This document shows positions 52,641-64,000 of a stretch of DNA of 64,000 nt, one piece after another. The notes below the pieces were generated by a model. It had not been told where the DNA came from. It made no database searches and was given only the letters and a program-made list of their open reading frames with translations. How positions within the stretch are numbered: the first letter of the stretch is position 1; the number at the start of each line of letters is the position of its first letter. Position numbers and translations under genes: made by a program. This DNA comes from Anastatus disparis. Taxonomy: Eukaryota; Arthropoda; Insecta; Hymenoptera; Eupelmidae. The DNA lies in contig JAFFSR010000229.1 of NCBI GenBank assembly GCA_017163975.1, positions 14,278,001-14,342,000 on the forward strand, read 5' to 3'.

Positions 52641-55600
52641 ATGGGTTGCATCGCTAGGCACAACAACTGCCGCATAGAAGACAAATTTTACGATCGATTA
52701 ATGGGACAGGTAATTTTATTACACGTACACTTTATACGTTTCAGCCGTTCTACGGGGCACTAGAAGTGCGCTAGCACGCATCTGATCGATCCAATAAATA
52801 CGCCTTATAGTACCATTTTTTTTTTCTATCCATCTTACGATGTTGTTCGTCGTAGTTATATATACGCGTACGTGTAAACACGCCTGTCTTATGGGTGTCA
52901 AAGTCTTACAAGTCTTTAATGCGTATATGTACACAGCAGACAGATTTCAAAGAAGTTAAACATTTATGTACATCAATTTTCTTAAGATAATACCTGGACA
53001 TGTATGCGGGTACAAACACCCATATATATCTATGGATAAATTTTTAGTAATAAGCTTTCATTACCTCTATGGCGCGTATATATTTGGTAAAATATTTCTA
53101 TGAATACTGTCATCTGATCTAAGCGCTGTATCGGAGCAATAACTTTTCTACCTCATACAGCACATAATCGTAAAGAAAGCCCGATGCTGCGTAAGGAGCC
53201 TTTTATAAAGACGGTTATTGCTCTATTTGAATGCTTATATGCGCCTAGATCTGTCTGTATATGCACATAGCTTCATTTGTCGGCAAAAAGATGAAGAAGC
53301 TGGAGCAGATAAAAATGAGGTTGAATTTTAACGAGCGGGATTAGAGAAAGGCATAGTAATGCACAAGCTTATAAAAAGGTGACTGCACCAGTCCAAAGCG
53401 TTTAACGACGATTGTTAGTGTTTCCATTAAAATTTTAATGATTTTGTAGATGAGTTTGATACTTTAATGTTTTTTGATACGGCAGCCGAATAACAGGTAC
53501 CTTGCTCGAGAAAACAATTATTATCAACATGTTTTTAGAGAGTTTTCTGTAATTTTCAGTTTTTTTTTTTTTAATAGACAAAAATATACAGTGCAAAATT
53601 TAATGTTTTGTCGAGGTATTTACTGGACGGTAATAAAAGTGAGTTTTAAGAATTTTTTAAGAAAAATTCATGGCTTCATAAAGATTAATCTAAAATTACT
53701 TTCAGGATTGCGGAAAGGTAGTTGAGTGAAAAAAGTTACTTACATGTTACTTTAACATTATAAATATATAAACATTTTACAAGTTTGAAGAGTTGATATT
53801 ATATTATTTTAAAGATTATTTCTGTAATTAGTTATTGAGGTGTTGCTTTTGTAACAAATTAAATTGAAGAGCAAATTAATTACATGTATATTTGTTTACG
53901 TCTAGTCGTTTTTATAATACTTTTTATTACAAATAGTTATAAGAAGAATAATCAGTTTCTTGATGGCTAATTGTTTGGTAATTTACAATAAAAATATGCA
54001 AAATTAATAAATTTCAAATATATTTTATATAGAGAGTTTAAAAAAATCTGATTTTTCAAATTTAACACTATGTACTTTGTAAAGTATTTCTTTTAATATT
54101 ATAATCATAGGTTTAAAAAAATCAATTCAACTAAATTATATATTTAATGAAATCGTACACTCCTCCCACATTCTTTTTTCTCATCAAAGGCTTAAGTATT
54201 ATTCGAAACAACAAAACTCTGTATAACAACATTCAAAGACTCGTAAAATAGCATTCGAAAGTTATATTACGATGTGTACGTGCCATATCTTAAGAATATA
54301 CATTTGCGATGCAGCAATGCAGATTATCTCACAACAACGCATGATTCGCTGCAGGTGACTCTGCGAGAGATCAATGATTTAGCTTTTAATAATAGAGTAG
54401 GAAAATCGTGATTCTACAGATCGTGGGAGCTTTGTCATCACACTGTGCCACACCTTTCATTTTATTTTATTTTACTTCTGATAGAGCGAGCTATGTTAGT
54501 TCCATATATATATATATATGCATTTTTTTCAAATCCATTTATCCGTTTTCGAGATAGAGATTAAAAATTTTTTAAATATTTAAATATATAATTTTCCAAA
54601 TATTTAAAAATTTACAATTCTGTTATCTTTTACAAAATTTTTAAACAAAATTATAACTAAATTAAAATCATAGCTTCAATTTTTTTTTAATAATGGACAA
54701 AGTTATCATATAAAATTTAATTTTTGCCTGAAAACTATGCTATTACCGCATAAAGTTCTATTGCCCCTTTTTTGGACTTTTTTTGTTTTTAAAATTATAC
54801 AAGTATATTTTGAATTAAAATCAAAATTCCTTATTTAAAAAAAAAATTTCCGTATTTGCGTTTGTATGTGTACATTTATATCTTGAGAACGAATTGACCG
54901 ACTTTGATATCACAAAACTCATTTTTGTTTGCCTTTTAGAGTAGATAGCGGCCAAATCTTAGCTTTTTATTTTTGTTTCAATTTTTCGATTTCGATCTGT
55001 GGTTTTAACTTTTTAAAATTATGTCATCAATTTTATTTAATGCACACAAATATTAAAATGATTTTATTTTTATATAATTTCCAGCAATGTAGAAATATAA
55101 AAATTCTTTTTTACATTTTTCAAACTATTTTATTATTTTTCGAATTAAAATTTTTTTTCAATATAAAGCAGAAATCATAATCTTAAAAATATGAATAATA
55201 TAAACGTATACAATTCTATAAAATATTTAATGTCGTTTGACATTAGTTAAAGAAGTTGAAATTTAAATTTCAGGAAGCTTAGCACCGACGTATAAGCAGC
55301 GGTTTTTTATTTTCAATCGAATAAAATCTGTAATAATGAGAGTGAAAGACGCATAATAAATGGATACGTGAACGCGTAAAATCTAAAAGATAGTTTTGTA
55401 ATTTAAGAATATAAAAAGGAAGGTGAAAAAATTTCCATATAATTTTGCATACTATGCATAATACGCGACTGTACGGAGAATGTAATACGCCCAGTGCTTT
55501 CTTCTAATTTACGACGTAAGCTCATTTGAGCGGAGCAAATAAAAGAAAAGCTAATCAAAGCCCACTTTCTTGACGAAGGAAGGAACGAGCCAATCGTTCG

Positions 55601-58600
55601 CTTTTTTTTTTATTTATCCAATTATGAGCCTCAAGAACCACTATCCTATGGCTTCCATTTTTCTGCTGCCCCGTTTCTTTTTTTTTGTGCTAACGGTCAT
55701 TTCTCATTTTCTCGATATATAAAGCTGCTGATTGATTCGGCAATAAAATTCTCGGACAATACAGTATCACATATATATGGACTTATATGCTGGTTAATTT
55801 AAAATTAATAAATTTATGGCTCATTGTACACTACTTAAAATCAATTAACGACCCCCAGTGCTATTGGACATATATTTGTTGGCCGGTGTGTACATTTATT
55901 AAGATGGAAGCTGGTTTTTTTTTATTCAGTCGTTATATAACGCCGAGTATATATTTACAATCGTTCTTGCGCTTGTTGAATCAACGTCAAAAGGAAAAGG
56001 AGATAAAAAAAGCGAAATAACAGTATAAAAGCAAGAAAAGGCGTGGATTAGCAATGAAAACGGATTAATAGTTTAAGCGACAGGATTTACGTTATTACCC
56101 CGAAAAGTACTGTTTTTATATATACGCGCTTGCAGCTCTGTGATATGTTGTTACGCACGGTAGAAAATTTTCACTCCGGAGGAAAAGTTTGTGTATGAAC
56201 GTTGAATTAGAATGCACATTGAGGTAGAAATTAGTTTAAGTGGATGTCGCATTCACATGTCGAACGTCTAATTAATCGACTTTTGATACTGAGTTATAAG
56301 CTTTCAGAATGAGAGTGAGAGTTTGGCTACTTTTGTATCCACTTTTTCCTGAAATGTATAATATTTATTATATGCTTGCTCAAATCATTCCAGAGACCGA
56401 TATAACATTTGCGAGTTAACAATTCTATCCGGAAACTCGATTATTTTCAATGGGTAAAACTTGGACTGATTTATGAAAATACTTAAATTTATTTTACAAT
56501 AGAAATTTTTAAGTCCAAATTTTAAATATATTCGAGCAATTCATCAACTATAATTCGTCAATAAATATCATATTAGAAAAGGAACTAAAAAATTAGCTAT
56601 ACCGTGATTTATGATTATGCGAAGAAAATAATAGACTTTAGTTGTAAATTAAAAAATAAACATCGATAAATACACGAGGTAAAGAGGCACGTTAATTATT
56701 TAAAATGAGCAAATAAAATTGTACAAACGAAGAGTATAAAATAAGAATCAACAAACGCATTTAACATAAAATTTTTTTATTCTTCACTGCAACTTGGGTC
56801 TATTATATGCAAAAAACATTAATCCCGCTGTGTAAAAAGAGCTAATGTTCAGGCGTATAAAATAAAACATAAAAGTTTATCCTTTTGGCAATGCATATAT
56901 CTGCTTTTCGAAACCTACATCTTAAATTACTATATAAATAAAAGTTTACAAGACGCTCTCTTTCTGCAAACAATAATACAACAAAGCTGGCTACGAGTTT
57001 CTCCGAGAGTACGGGATTGTTAGCTAATTACCGATAGATCGTTAAAAAGCTTTAAAAATCATTTGAATATCGAAAGACAATTAGCCATACGAGCTCTCGC
57101 TATCTTTGGTCTATGGATAAATGTATACACTTTGTGCAGAGCCTTAAGCTTGTTTATAGCTTGATTATTGCATATCAAATGCTTGACGTTGAAGATTATT
57201 AAAAATTTAATAACTAGACGTACAGTGTAAGGCTTTTTTAAAGAATTAGTCGGTTATTGGAGTATAATTGGTTTATAGATACATAATAAATTTTTATCTT
57301 AATGCAGCGTGCATTAAACATTTATTAAAAAATTTTTTCTATAAAACACCTAAAAACTTTTTTTTTCGATAAACGCATATCATTTACATATTTAAATATA
57401 TAATGCATATTGAGGCAATAAAATACAACATAAAAGTACGTTGAGAACTAAAAAAAGCAAATCTGCGATAAAAAGTATGAAAAAAACTTTTTTTTCGCGA
57501 TAAGTAAAAAGTATTAACTGCATTAAATTCTGATTTTCATCCTTTCTCGATATCCTTGCCTGAAAGTCAGTGGGACGAATCGAGCGTACATACTCTCTCG
57601 AACGTGGCCGCGGGGGCCTCACAACAAGTTCGCGTTTCTCGTGTGGTATATTAGTACCGGTCGTTTGGCCTTGACAGTCGGACGGCGGCGGCGGCGTATG
57701 TCGACCGCGAAGCTAAAAAAGACAGTATATATACACAAGAGTTGAAAAATTTATGCACGTATAAAGAAGTTCTTCTGTTGAGAAGAGAGAGAGAGAGCAG
57801 CGTGGGTTCGATGGCACTTTCACGATGCGCTTTGCTGTACATCGTCGAAAAACCTGTTTCATCGATACTTTGTACTTTTAAGCGGATATTGAAAATTTCG
57901 CTTCTTTCAATCCAAATATGTTTGTTATTGTGCGGAGGTTAAACAGCATGAAATTATATATATGTATACAGAAAAGATTTTCTTCAAAATTTTTCTTACT
58001 TCCATATAATTCAGAATTTAGAAAATTAATTGAATATATATGATTATTTTGAATTGCAAATTATGTAAACATTGTAAATCAATTTTATACCTTTTATACG
58101 TGACAGTAAAAGCAAACATGTTTGAGTTATTTAATAAGCTATTATTTACCGATTAGATATTAATATTAAAAAACAAAAGGAAAAACGCTTTTCATAATAT
58201 ATAGAAAATAAAAAATATTTAAATTTAAACAAAATCAATAAAAATATCAACTTCTCGTACACGATCCTGTGAATTCTAGTTTATTAAAAGGCAAAGAAAA
58301 TTACACAATAAAAAAATGTTAAAACTAATAAAATTAAAGAAAATTAAATTTATAACGCATTACTCATAAAAACGTAGTATAAAAAAAATCGGTAATAAAC
58401 CCTTGCGAAATGAAGTTTCAGTGCTATAAAGTATGTGCAAATAAAAGTGAATTTGTAAGAGAGAAAAAACTATAAAACTCAAGAGCGATGAAAAAATTAC
58501 GGAAATACGATTAAGTAAATCGAGTAGCAGAAAAAAAATCCATTTTACGGACCCCTGCACAGTGTAAATACTAAAAACTTTTATAAAAACTTATATATGC

Positions 58601-60074
58601 TCATTCGCAAATAAATGATGAATGTAGAAACGTAAGGTGAATTACGATTTTGTCAGTTACTGTCTTAACACTCTTAGCAGCAGATATATTTATATAAATT
58701 CAATCTGATTTACGAGGATCTAATTTTTCGAGGGAAAAAAAAAGCTCCCGAGATTCTAGATCGGTATAATGTCGAAATAGTCTTTAGCGGCCATAACCAC
58801 CTAGAAAATTTAATGATATATGTTACATGCGCACATTTTCTAATTTACCCAGTCAAAAAATCTACATCTTGTAATAACGAAATTTTCACGTATCCCTAAT
58901 TAATAAATCGATCACATTAACGATGACATAAAATATCTGAAAATTTATAACTTCTAAATATGCATATCGACATTTTAATAAAGAATAAAAATAAGTTATT
59001 AGACCCATAAAACAGCGCACGTGCTCCTTTACTTTTATCCTTAATTGACAGTTATGATGCGTATAGATTTCAACACTGTTATATCCATTTTGTTCTTTAA
59101 AATGTTTTTTTTAAATTTTTCGTTCGCTCAATGAGCTTTGAAATATTAATTTTGCCTATTTCGCAATAACGTTAAATTATAAATGAGGATAATGATATTG
59201 ATAATTGATGCGATCGGTTTTATTGCTATCGAAATATTCTAAGAAATCGTTCGATTTTAAAGGTGGGAATGACGAAAATTTAGAAAGTTTGTTGCAGTAT
59301 TGATACGGTGTATAAAGTATATCTAATGCGAGGAAATATATCAATGTTAACGTAAGAAGCCGAATTACGTTGTTTTTTTTTTTCAAGAGAATATAACGTC
59401 GCTTTATTTACGTTACTCGAAATTACAAGATATTTTCAAGAAAAAAAAAAGAAATGAGAAAAAAAAATTCCTTTTAGATATGACATAATGTTTCTCACAC
59501 ATTTGGGTGTGAGAGGCACAATAAAAATGTAATCAAAGAAACTGCCTTTCTAGGTGATTAGAAAATTAGGACATGTATATCAGCACTTAATCGTAGCTAG
59601 AGTTACATAAATTTTGTTATGATTCTTAAAAGTATGACGAAATTATTAGATAGGTAAAGCCCTAATTACGAACGTATGTTTTTACTATTCTTTCTATTTA
59701 CACTAGATTTGTAAAAAAGATTTCTTTTTTCAAGTGAAATAAAATTATCTAAGAGATTAAGTTTAAATTAGCATTTTCTCGCTATTTTAGAAAAGTAACG
59801 ATCATCTTCAATTGCATCGCGTAACTTAAACCGCAATCTTTTACGATATCTCGTGTATAGCAATTGAAAATCCTAGACACTTTATAAAACGTTTTCTCCG
59901 GCACACAACGGCAAACTGCATCTGAGAGCGCAAAAGTTTTATATCACCGTGCGCTCTCTGCGAATTTATCTGCAATTTCCGCGTTTCACTTGCAAAAGAT
60001 ATCGATTATATTGTTTGGAGACGAGCGCGCTATAAGCGCACTTTGCAACTCTGCATAAGCTTTCTCTCCGAGGT

Positions 60075-60139
60075 GTCGTCGTCGTCGTTGCTGGCTGCTG
60101 CTGCCGCCGCTGCTGCAGCTGTCGTCTTCTTCGTCGTGA
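60075..60139. repeat. Interrupted trinucleotide repeat (GTC/GCT type)
   Basis: GTC units, then GCT/GCC units, then GTC/TTC units. A plus frame through it gives a run of Ala and the minus frame gives Arg or Ser and Gln runs, so the open frames here come from the repeat and are not evidence of a gene. Confidence 0.85.
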
Positions 60140-60924
60140 CGCGATCGACCGGGATCGAATTTCCGGGTTTTATCTATATGGAGTATTGCATGTTATTTAA
60201 TTTCAATTGTTTTTATAGAAACAACTTTAATTAGTTAATTATTTCGAAAATTGGAAAAATCATTTTAAATGATCAAGTTTTTAGAACTTAAGAAAAAGTA
60301 TCAATTTTATTTATTATTATGTATTTTTTCGTATATTTAAAAATTTACAATCACTAGATTTAATGCCAATTATCAATTTTTATTCTAAAAATAGTCAATA
60401 ATGTGCAATTGTATAATAATTTCTTTATTAAGATAATTCTACTTTCAGCCAGAAATTCATCAAAATCAAATCGTTTTTTATGGAATCAGGCATATATATT
60501 TTATATACATGCAATAACCATAAATAAAAGCAAGCAATGCTTTATGTAGAGCTATACGGTGGCTGTTTGAACTTTACTCGGGAGGACGTGAAAGTGGAAT
60601 AGTTTTTATTTGTGCGCGCGCTTGTCCGTACAGGGATGAAACAGGAAAAATTGATTTATTCTTCAATTGAACGCTTATCTGATTTTATATAGGATTCGAA
60701 GTTAAAAAAAAACGTATTCATGTGAATGTATCTGTTAGAAGTTTAAAGTTTTTCTTTTGCCGTCGTAATCGTTATATTTCATTCTCGTCAAGGGATTAAG
60801 AATCTTGTTATGTAGTTTTTTATTAACGTATTGGTTAACTTGAATCAAGAATTGTTGGCTGGAAAAAAAATTCTTTCGGGTTCTATATCATTTCATTTGA
60901 TGACAATTTATTGTCGAGACTTAC

Positions 60925-60990
60925 CAAATGTCTGAATTAAGGAGTTAGGATTGAATAATTTCTAGCTTACCTGAAACAGAAAAAGAAAAC
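60925..60990 (-). promoter_or_regulatory. Recursive-splice-site candidate with a 46-nt RS-exon-like segment
   Basis: On the minus strand a pyrimidine-rich tract ends TTCTGTTTCAG and is followed at once by GTAAGC (junction between 60971 and 60970). This is an acceptor joined to a donor with no exon between them. Forty-six nucleotides further on, at 60925|60924, lies a second donor TTTG|GTAAGT. The 46-nt segment has stops in all three frames. The arrangement matches the known layout of recursive splice sites in long introns, and the site lies on the same strand as the gene at 41681-46591. An ordinary 46-nt untranslated exon of that gene is an equally simple reading. Confidence 0.35.
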
Positions 60991-63900
60991 AATTACGTTA
61001 GACATTTTTATTATTAATTACAAAATAAATAATAAATAATCTTTTTAATATTTTAAACTATTTAATATTAATAAATAAATTCATAATAATTTTTTTCATT
61101 CCTGTATTAAATTTTCTAATTATGATTACAAAAAATATTTTATGAACAAAGTGCTATCAAATAAAAAACTTTGTATTTTCTATAAATTGAAAGAGAACCC
61201 GGCGAATACAATTTCATTAATTCCCTGAAAAAATTCTACAGCAGTTTGAAATGTTGATCGACCGCTACAATCGATCAAATAGACATAATTCTTTAGATAC
61301 GGAAACCAAAGTACTCCCCCAGGCCCTAAGGCCAAGCCTTCATTAGATCAAATTTAGCGTGTGCTATATAGACACTGTCTAATGGGATCTTTCTAAAAAA
61401 AATAACAACGGTAACTGCAAAAAAACATACCAAAGAATGCTATAAAAAAAGAAAGAAAAAAGCTATAGAAACAGCAATTATTTTAAAACCGGAAGACCAC
61501 GTCGCAGTGTATATTAAACTTTGCCAAGTACGGTTGAAAATACTATTCGGATATCTATACGTGTATAGAGACGCATTTGAATTTGAATGTTTGTTTGTTG
61601 TACGGGAAAAACGTCGGGTAATTGCTCGAGCAATTTGCGGTTTTCGTTAGATTGTAGAAAGAGAATATACAGGAGAGAGAGAGAGAGACTCGATTTTGTC
61701 TAATGGCTTTTCTTAGATCAGAGACATTTTGCCAAGCTGTCTTTTCATCGCTTTATTCGAGAGTTATACTGATAGGAATAGGAAAAAAATTCAAAGAATG
61801 ATCTATCAATTATAATTGTCAATAAAATTCAAAATTATTTTTCAGTTTTTTTTCCTTTTTTTCGACAAATGAAGAAATTTATAACGGATTTAATTTCTCT
61901 TTTTGAGAAAATTGCATCAATTTTATTTGTCTTTTATAAAATATAATACTTCCTGGAAAGATTTATTATTGTAATTAATTTTTTGAACTTGTATATTTCA
62001 GAAATAAAAGCTAAGTTCAAGATTATACGAAAGCTATTCATTACTCCTACTGATATATTCTCTTTAGTAAACAATTTTTTCTAGTGCGTTTGAGCAAAAA
62101 ACTTGTGAAACTAAATATATAAAACAAAACATTATTTAAATGATTACATAATAACAGTGAGTTTTTTAAATATCTCTAAATACATAATTTTCTTATACTC
62201 TCAACTACAGTTGTAAAAACATCAAGTTAAAAATAAAAATAATGATTTGTTAAGAAAAAAAAAAAGTTCGTAAAACCTAGGCCGAGGCCTTCACCTTAAT
62301 TTTTGTTTCCTTTTTTTAACCATTAAAAAGAAATTTTAATTACAGGTATACTGTTTTTCTTGCCATTTTTTTTCTTTCCTGCACAATTACGGTTTCAACA
62401 AATCTATAAATTAAAAATAAATTTTATTTTATTAGCCTTTGGAAATATTTATAAACAGTATTTATTTGCCGCTGATAAACGAGTGTTTATGTTATTTCCA
62501 ACTATATTATGGTAAATTATCAGTTTTCGAAAAAGCAATCTACTTTATTATAAAAATAATATTTATTACTGTTGCAGTTAATATTAGAAAAGCTAATAAA
62601 ATAAAGTCTAAAGAGTAATTAAAAGTACGTTACTTTTATTCCAGCAGCTCTATTTCTCAAGTACGAAGTCAACAATTGCACAAGCGGATAAAAATGTTTT
62701 CCGATGTATACCCATCTCGTCAAACGGTACCGATGTCAAATTCCTGCCACACATTTTATACCGGCGAGAGAGAAAGAAAAAAACGTCTATAAAAATAAGC
62801 TTTTGCAAATACCTAGGTCGAGGTCTTTTATTCCGATCTAGACCGGATGCCCTTGCTTCTTGCGGCGGGAAATGAAAAAGGCTGATTTAAACGCTTCTGC
62901 GTCTATAGCAAATGAGAAAAAAAAGAAGTTTTCTTTATGCTGTCTTGGGAAAAGTGTGTGTAGATATATATATATACGTGGCTTGGTGCTGCTATACGCG
63001 AGAGAAAGAATGCACGGGACAAGGACGTGGCATCCTTGTTACTGTTTTCTTCCGTTGAAAGACGCAAGACTCGAACGGATGCGAGAGAACGCTGTACTTA
63101 ATATGTCTAGCCTCTTGAGCAATTGTATACATTCACAGGAGAAACGATGGCAATTTTATTTTATTTTTTTTTCAAATTTTTAAACTCATTCAATACATTG
63201 GGTTAACTTTACATATCTTCAAATAAGTTATAATAAAAAAATTAACGTTTTCAATGTATTAGATTGGTTATTGTTTTTTAAATATTGAGGTGCACGACTT
63301 CGACGATACTATCAATGCAAATTTTCTTTTCTACGTTTATCTATCCAGTAGCAAAGGTTTAATTTATTTTAGTGTTTGAGTTTTGATTCGATATGGTGAA
63401 ACAAGACTTCGGCGATTTTATCAAAGCGAATTTACTCTTTATTTATTATTACGTGATGTTGCAAAAAGTGTAGAAAAAAAATAATAATAATGAAACTTTG
63501 TTGTCTTTACATTATCGTTATTGCATCAAATTTAATAATTAAAAGATCAATCTCACAGCATAAAAACAAAAACGATTATGTGTAAAAGTTAATGCAAGCA
63601 ATGAAAGAGAACTAGAGGTGTATTTTGTAAATCATCGCAATAATCGTACAACAAACATAATCTAACCTTATTAAAAAATAAAAAACACAAATCTCTGGGA
63701 TAAAATGTTAAATTATACGATAATATTAATTCATTATGCGAATATGAATAAAAAAGTAACATTGTAAAACATATCGAATTTCTATATCTACAATAAAATA
63801 ATAAAAAAAGCATAACAAAATGAAAAAAAACTAAAGAAAATGCTAGAAATTAATAAGGAATAAACTAGCATGAATCATAATATCAGCAGCGAAGCATGTC

Positions 63901-64000
63901 ACCGTTGGTATTATATGGCAATATAATCCCAAGATAAATGAAAACGATCTGAGAACGATAAAAACTGTGAAAAGCGTTTTCTCTCCCCCGCGTTAGCGCA

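Larger units (their letters stand above)
51270..64000. other. Gene-poor stretch, 12.7 kb, possibly intronic
   Basis: No gene is supported. It holds a CT repeat, a 28-bp tandem duplication, GC-richer patches at about 57540-57860 (with a short GCG run) and 59900-60170, a recursive-splice-like site at 60970, an 8-bp stem with a 6-nt loop (TCTCACAC/GTGTGAGA, 59493-59514), and two near-identical 17-mers at 62275 and 62811. The rest is AT-rich. It may be part of a long upstream intron of the minus-strand gene. Confidence 0.5.

Noticed and set aside
52609..52675. Candidate first exon of the minus-strand gene (begins MRQLLCLAMQPI, phase-compatible, donor GTAAGC)
   Set aside because: Most of it is a GA repeat encoding Glu-Arg, and it lacks a proper signal peptide. 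A matching phase has a one-in-three chance. A 28-codon frame ending at 50163 was set aside for the same reason. RNA-seq would settle it.
59391..59416. Short match to the SINE 3' end in reverse orientation (AACGTCGCTTTATTTACG)
   Set aside because: Only about 25 bases resemble the family and no head or body follows. It could be a strongly 5'-truncated copy or chance.

Overview
This window looks like AT-rich, gene-poor nuclear DNA from an insect, probably a hymenopteran. The evidence is spliceosomal introns with GT..AG borders, a four-exon gene of metazoan type, a dispersed tRNA-derived SINE family and many GA/CT microsatellites. The order-level assignment is inferred from overall composition and is not proven. 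There are no bacterial-type operons, no rRNA and no CRISPR array.

Two protein-coding genes are well supported, both in the middle of the window. The first is a four-exon plus-strand gene (35893-38388) for a mitochondrial ES1/GATD3-type member of the DJ-1/PfpI superfamily; all its splice junctions and phases can be placed. The second is a minus-strand gene (41681-46591) of unknown function. It has a 330-codon terminal exon and a 41-nt microexon about 3.9 kb upstream; its 5' end, with the start codon, lies further upstream and was not found. Three candidate first exons are weaker: 27703-27830, 39369-39419 and 40666-40689, all on the plus strand.

The rest is intergenic or intronic. 1-12.5 kb holds a degenerate 231-bp MITE-like element (4111-4341) and little else. 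12.5-24.4 kb carries four plus-oriented SINE copies. 24.4-35.9 kb holds the 27.7-kb exon candidate and a fifth SINE copy, inverted. 46.6-64 kb may be largely the upstream intron of the minus-strand gene. It contains a sixth SINE copy, inverted, and at 60.97 kb a sequence shaped like a recursive splice site.

The most striking signal is in the SINE family. In all six copies the first 12-13 nt can pair with an internal segment about 112 nt downstream. The pairing is kept by compensating changes in several copies, so the RNA probably folds into a closed multi-branched structure instead of a plain tRNA plus tail. Nearly all other open frames are chance frames in AT-rich or low-complexity DNA and were left out.
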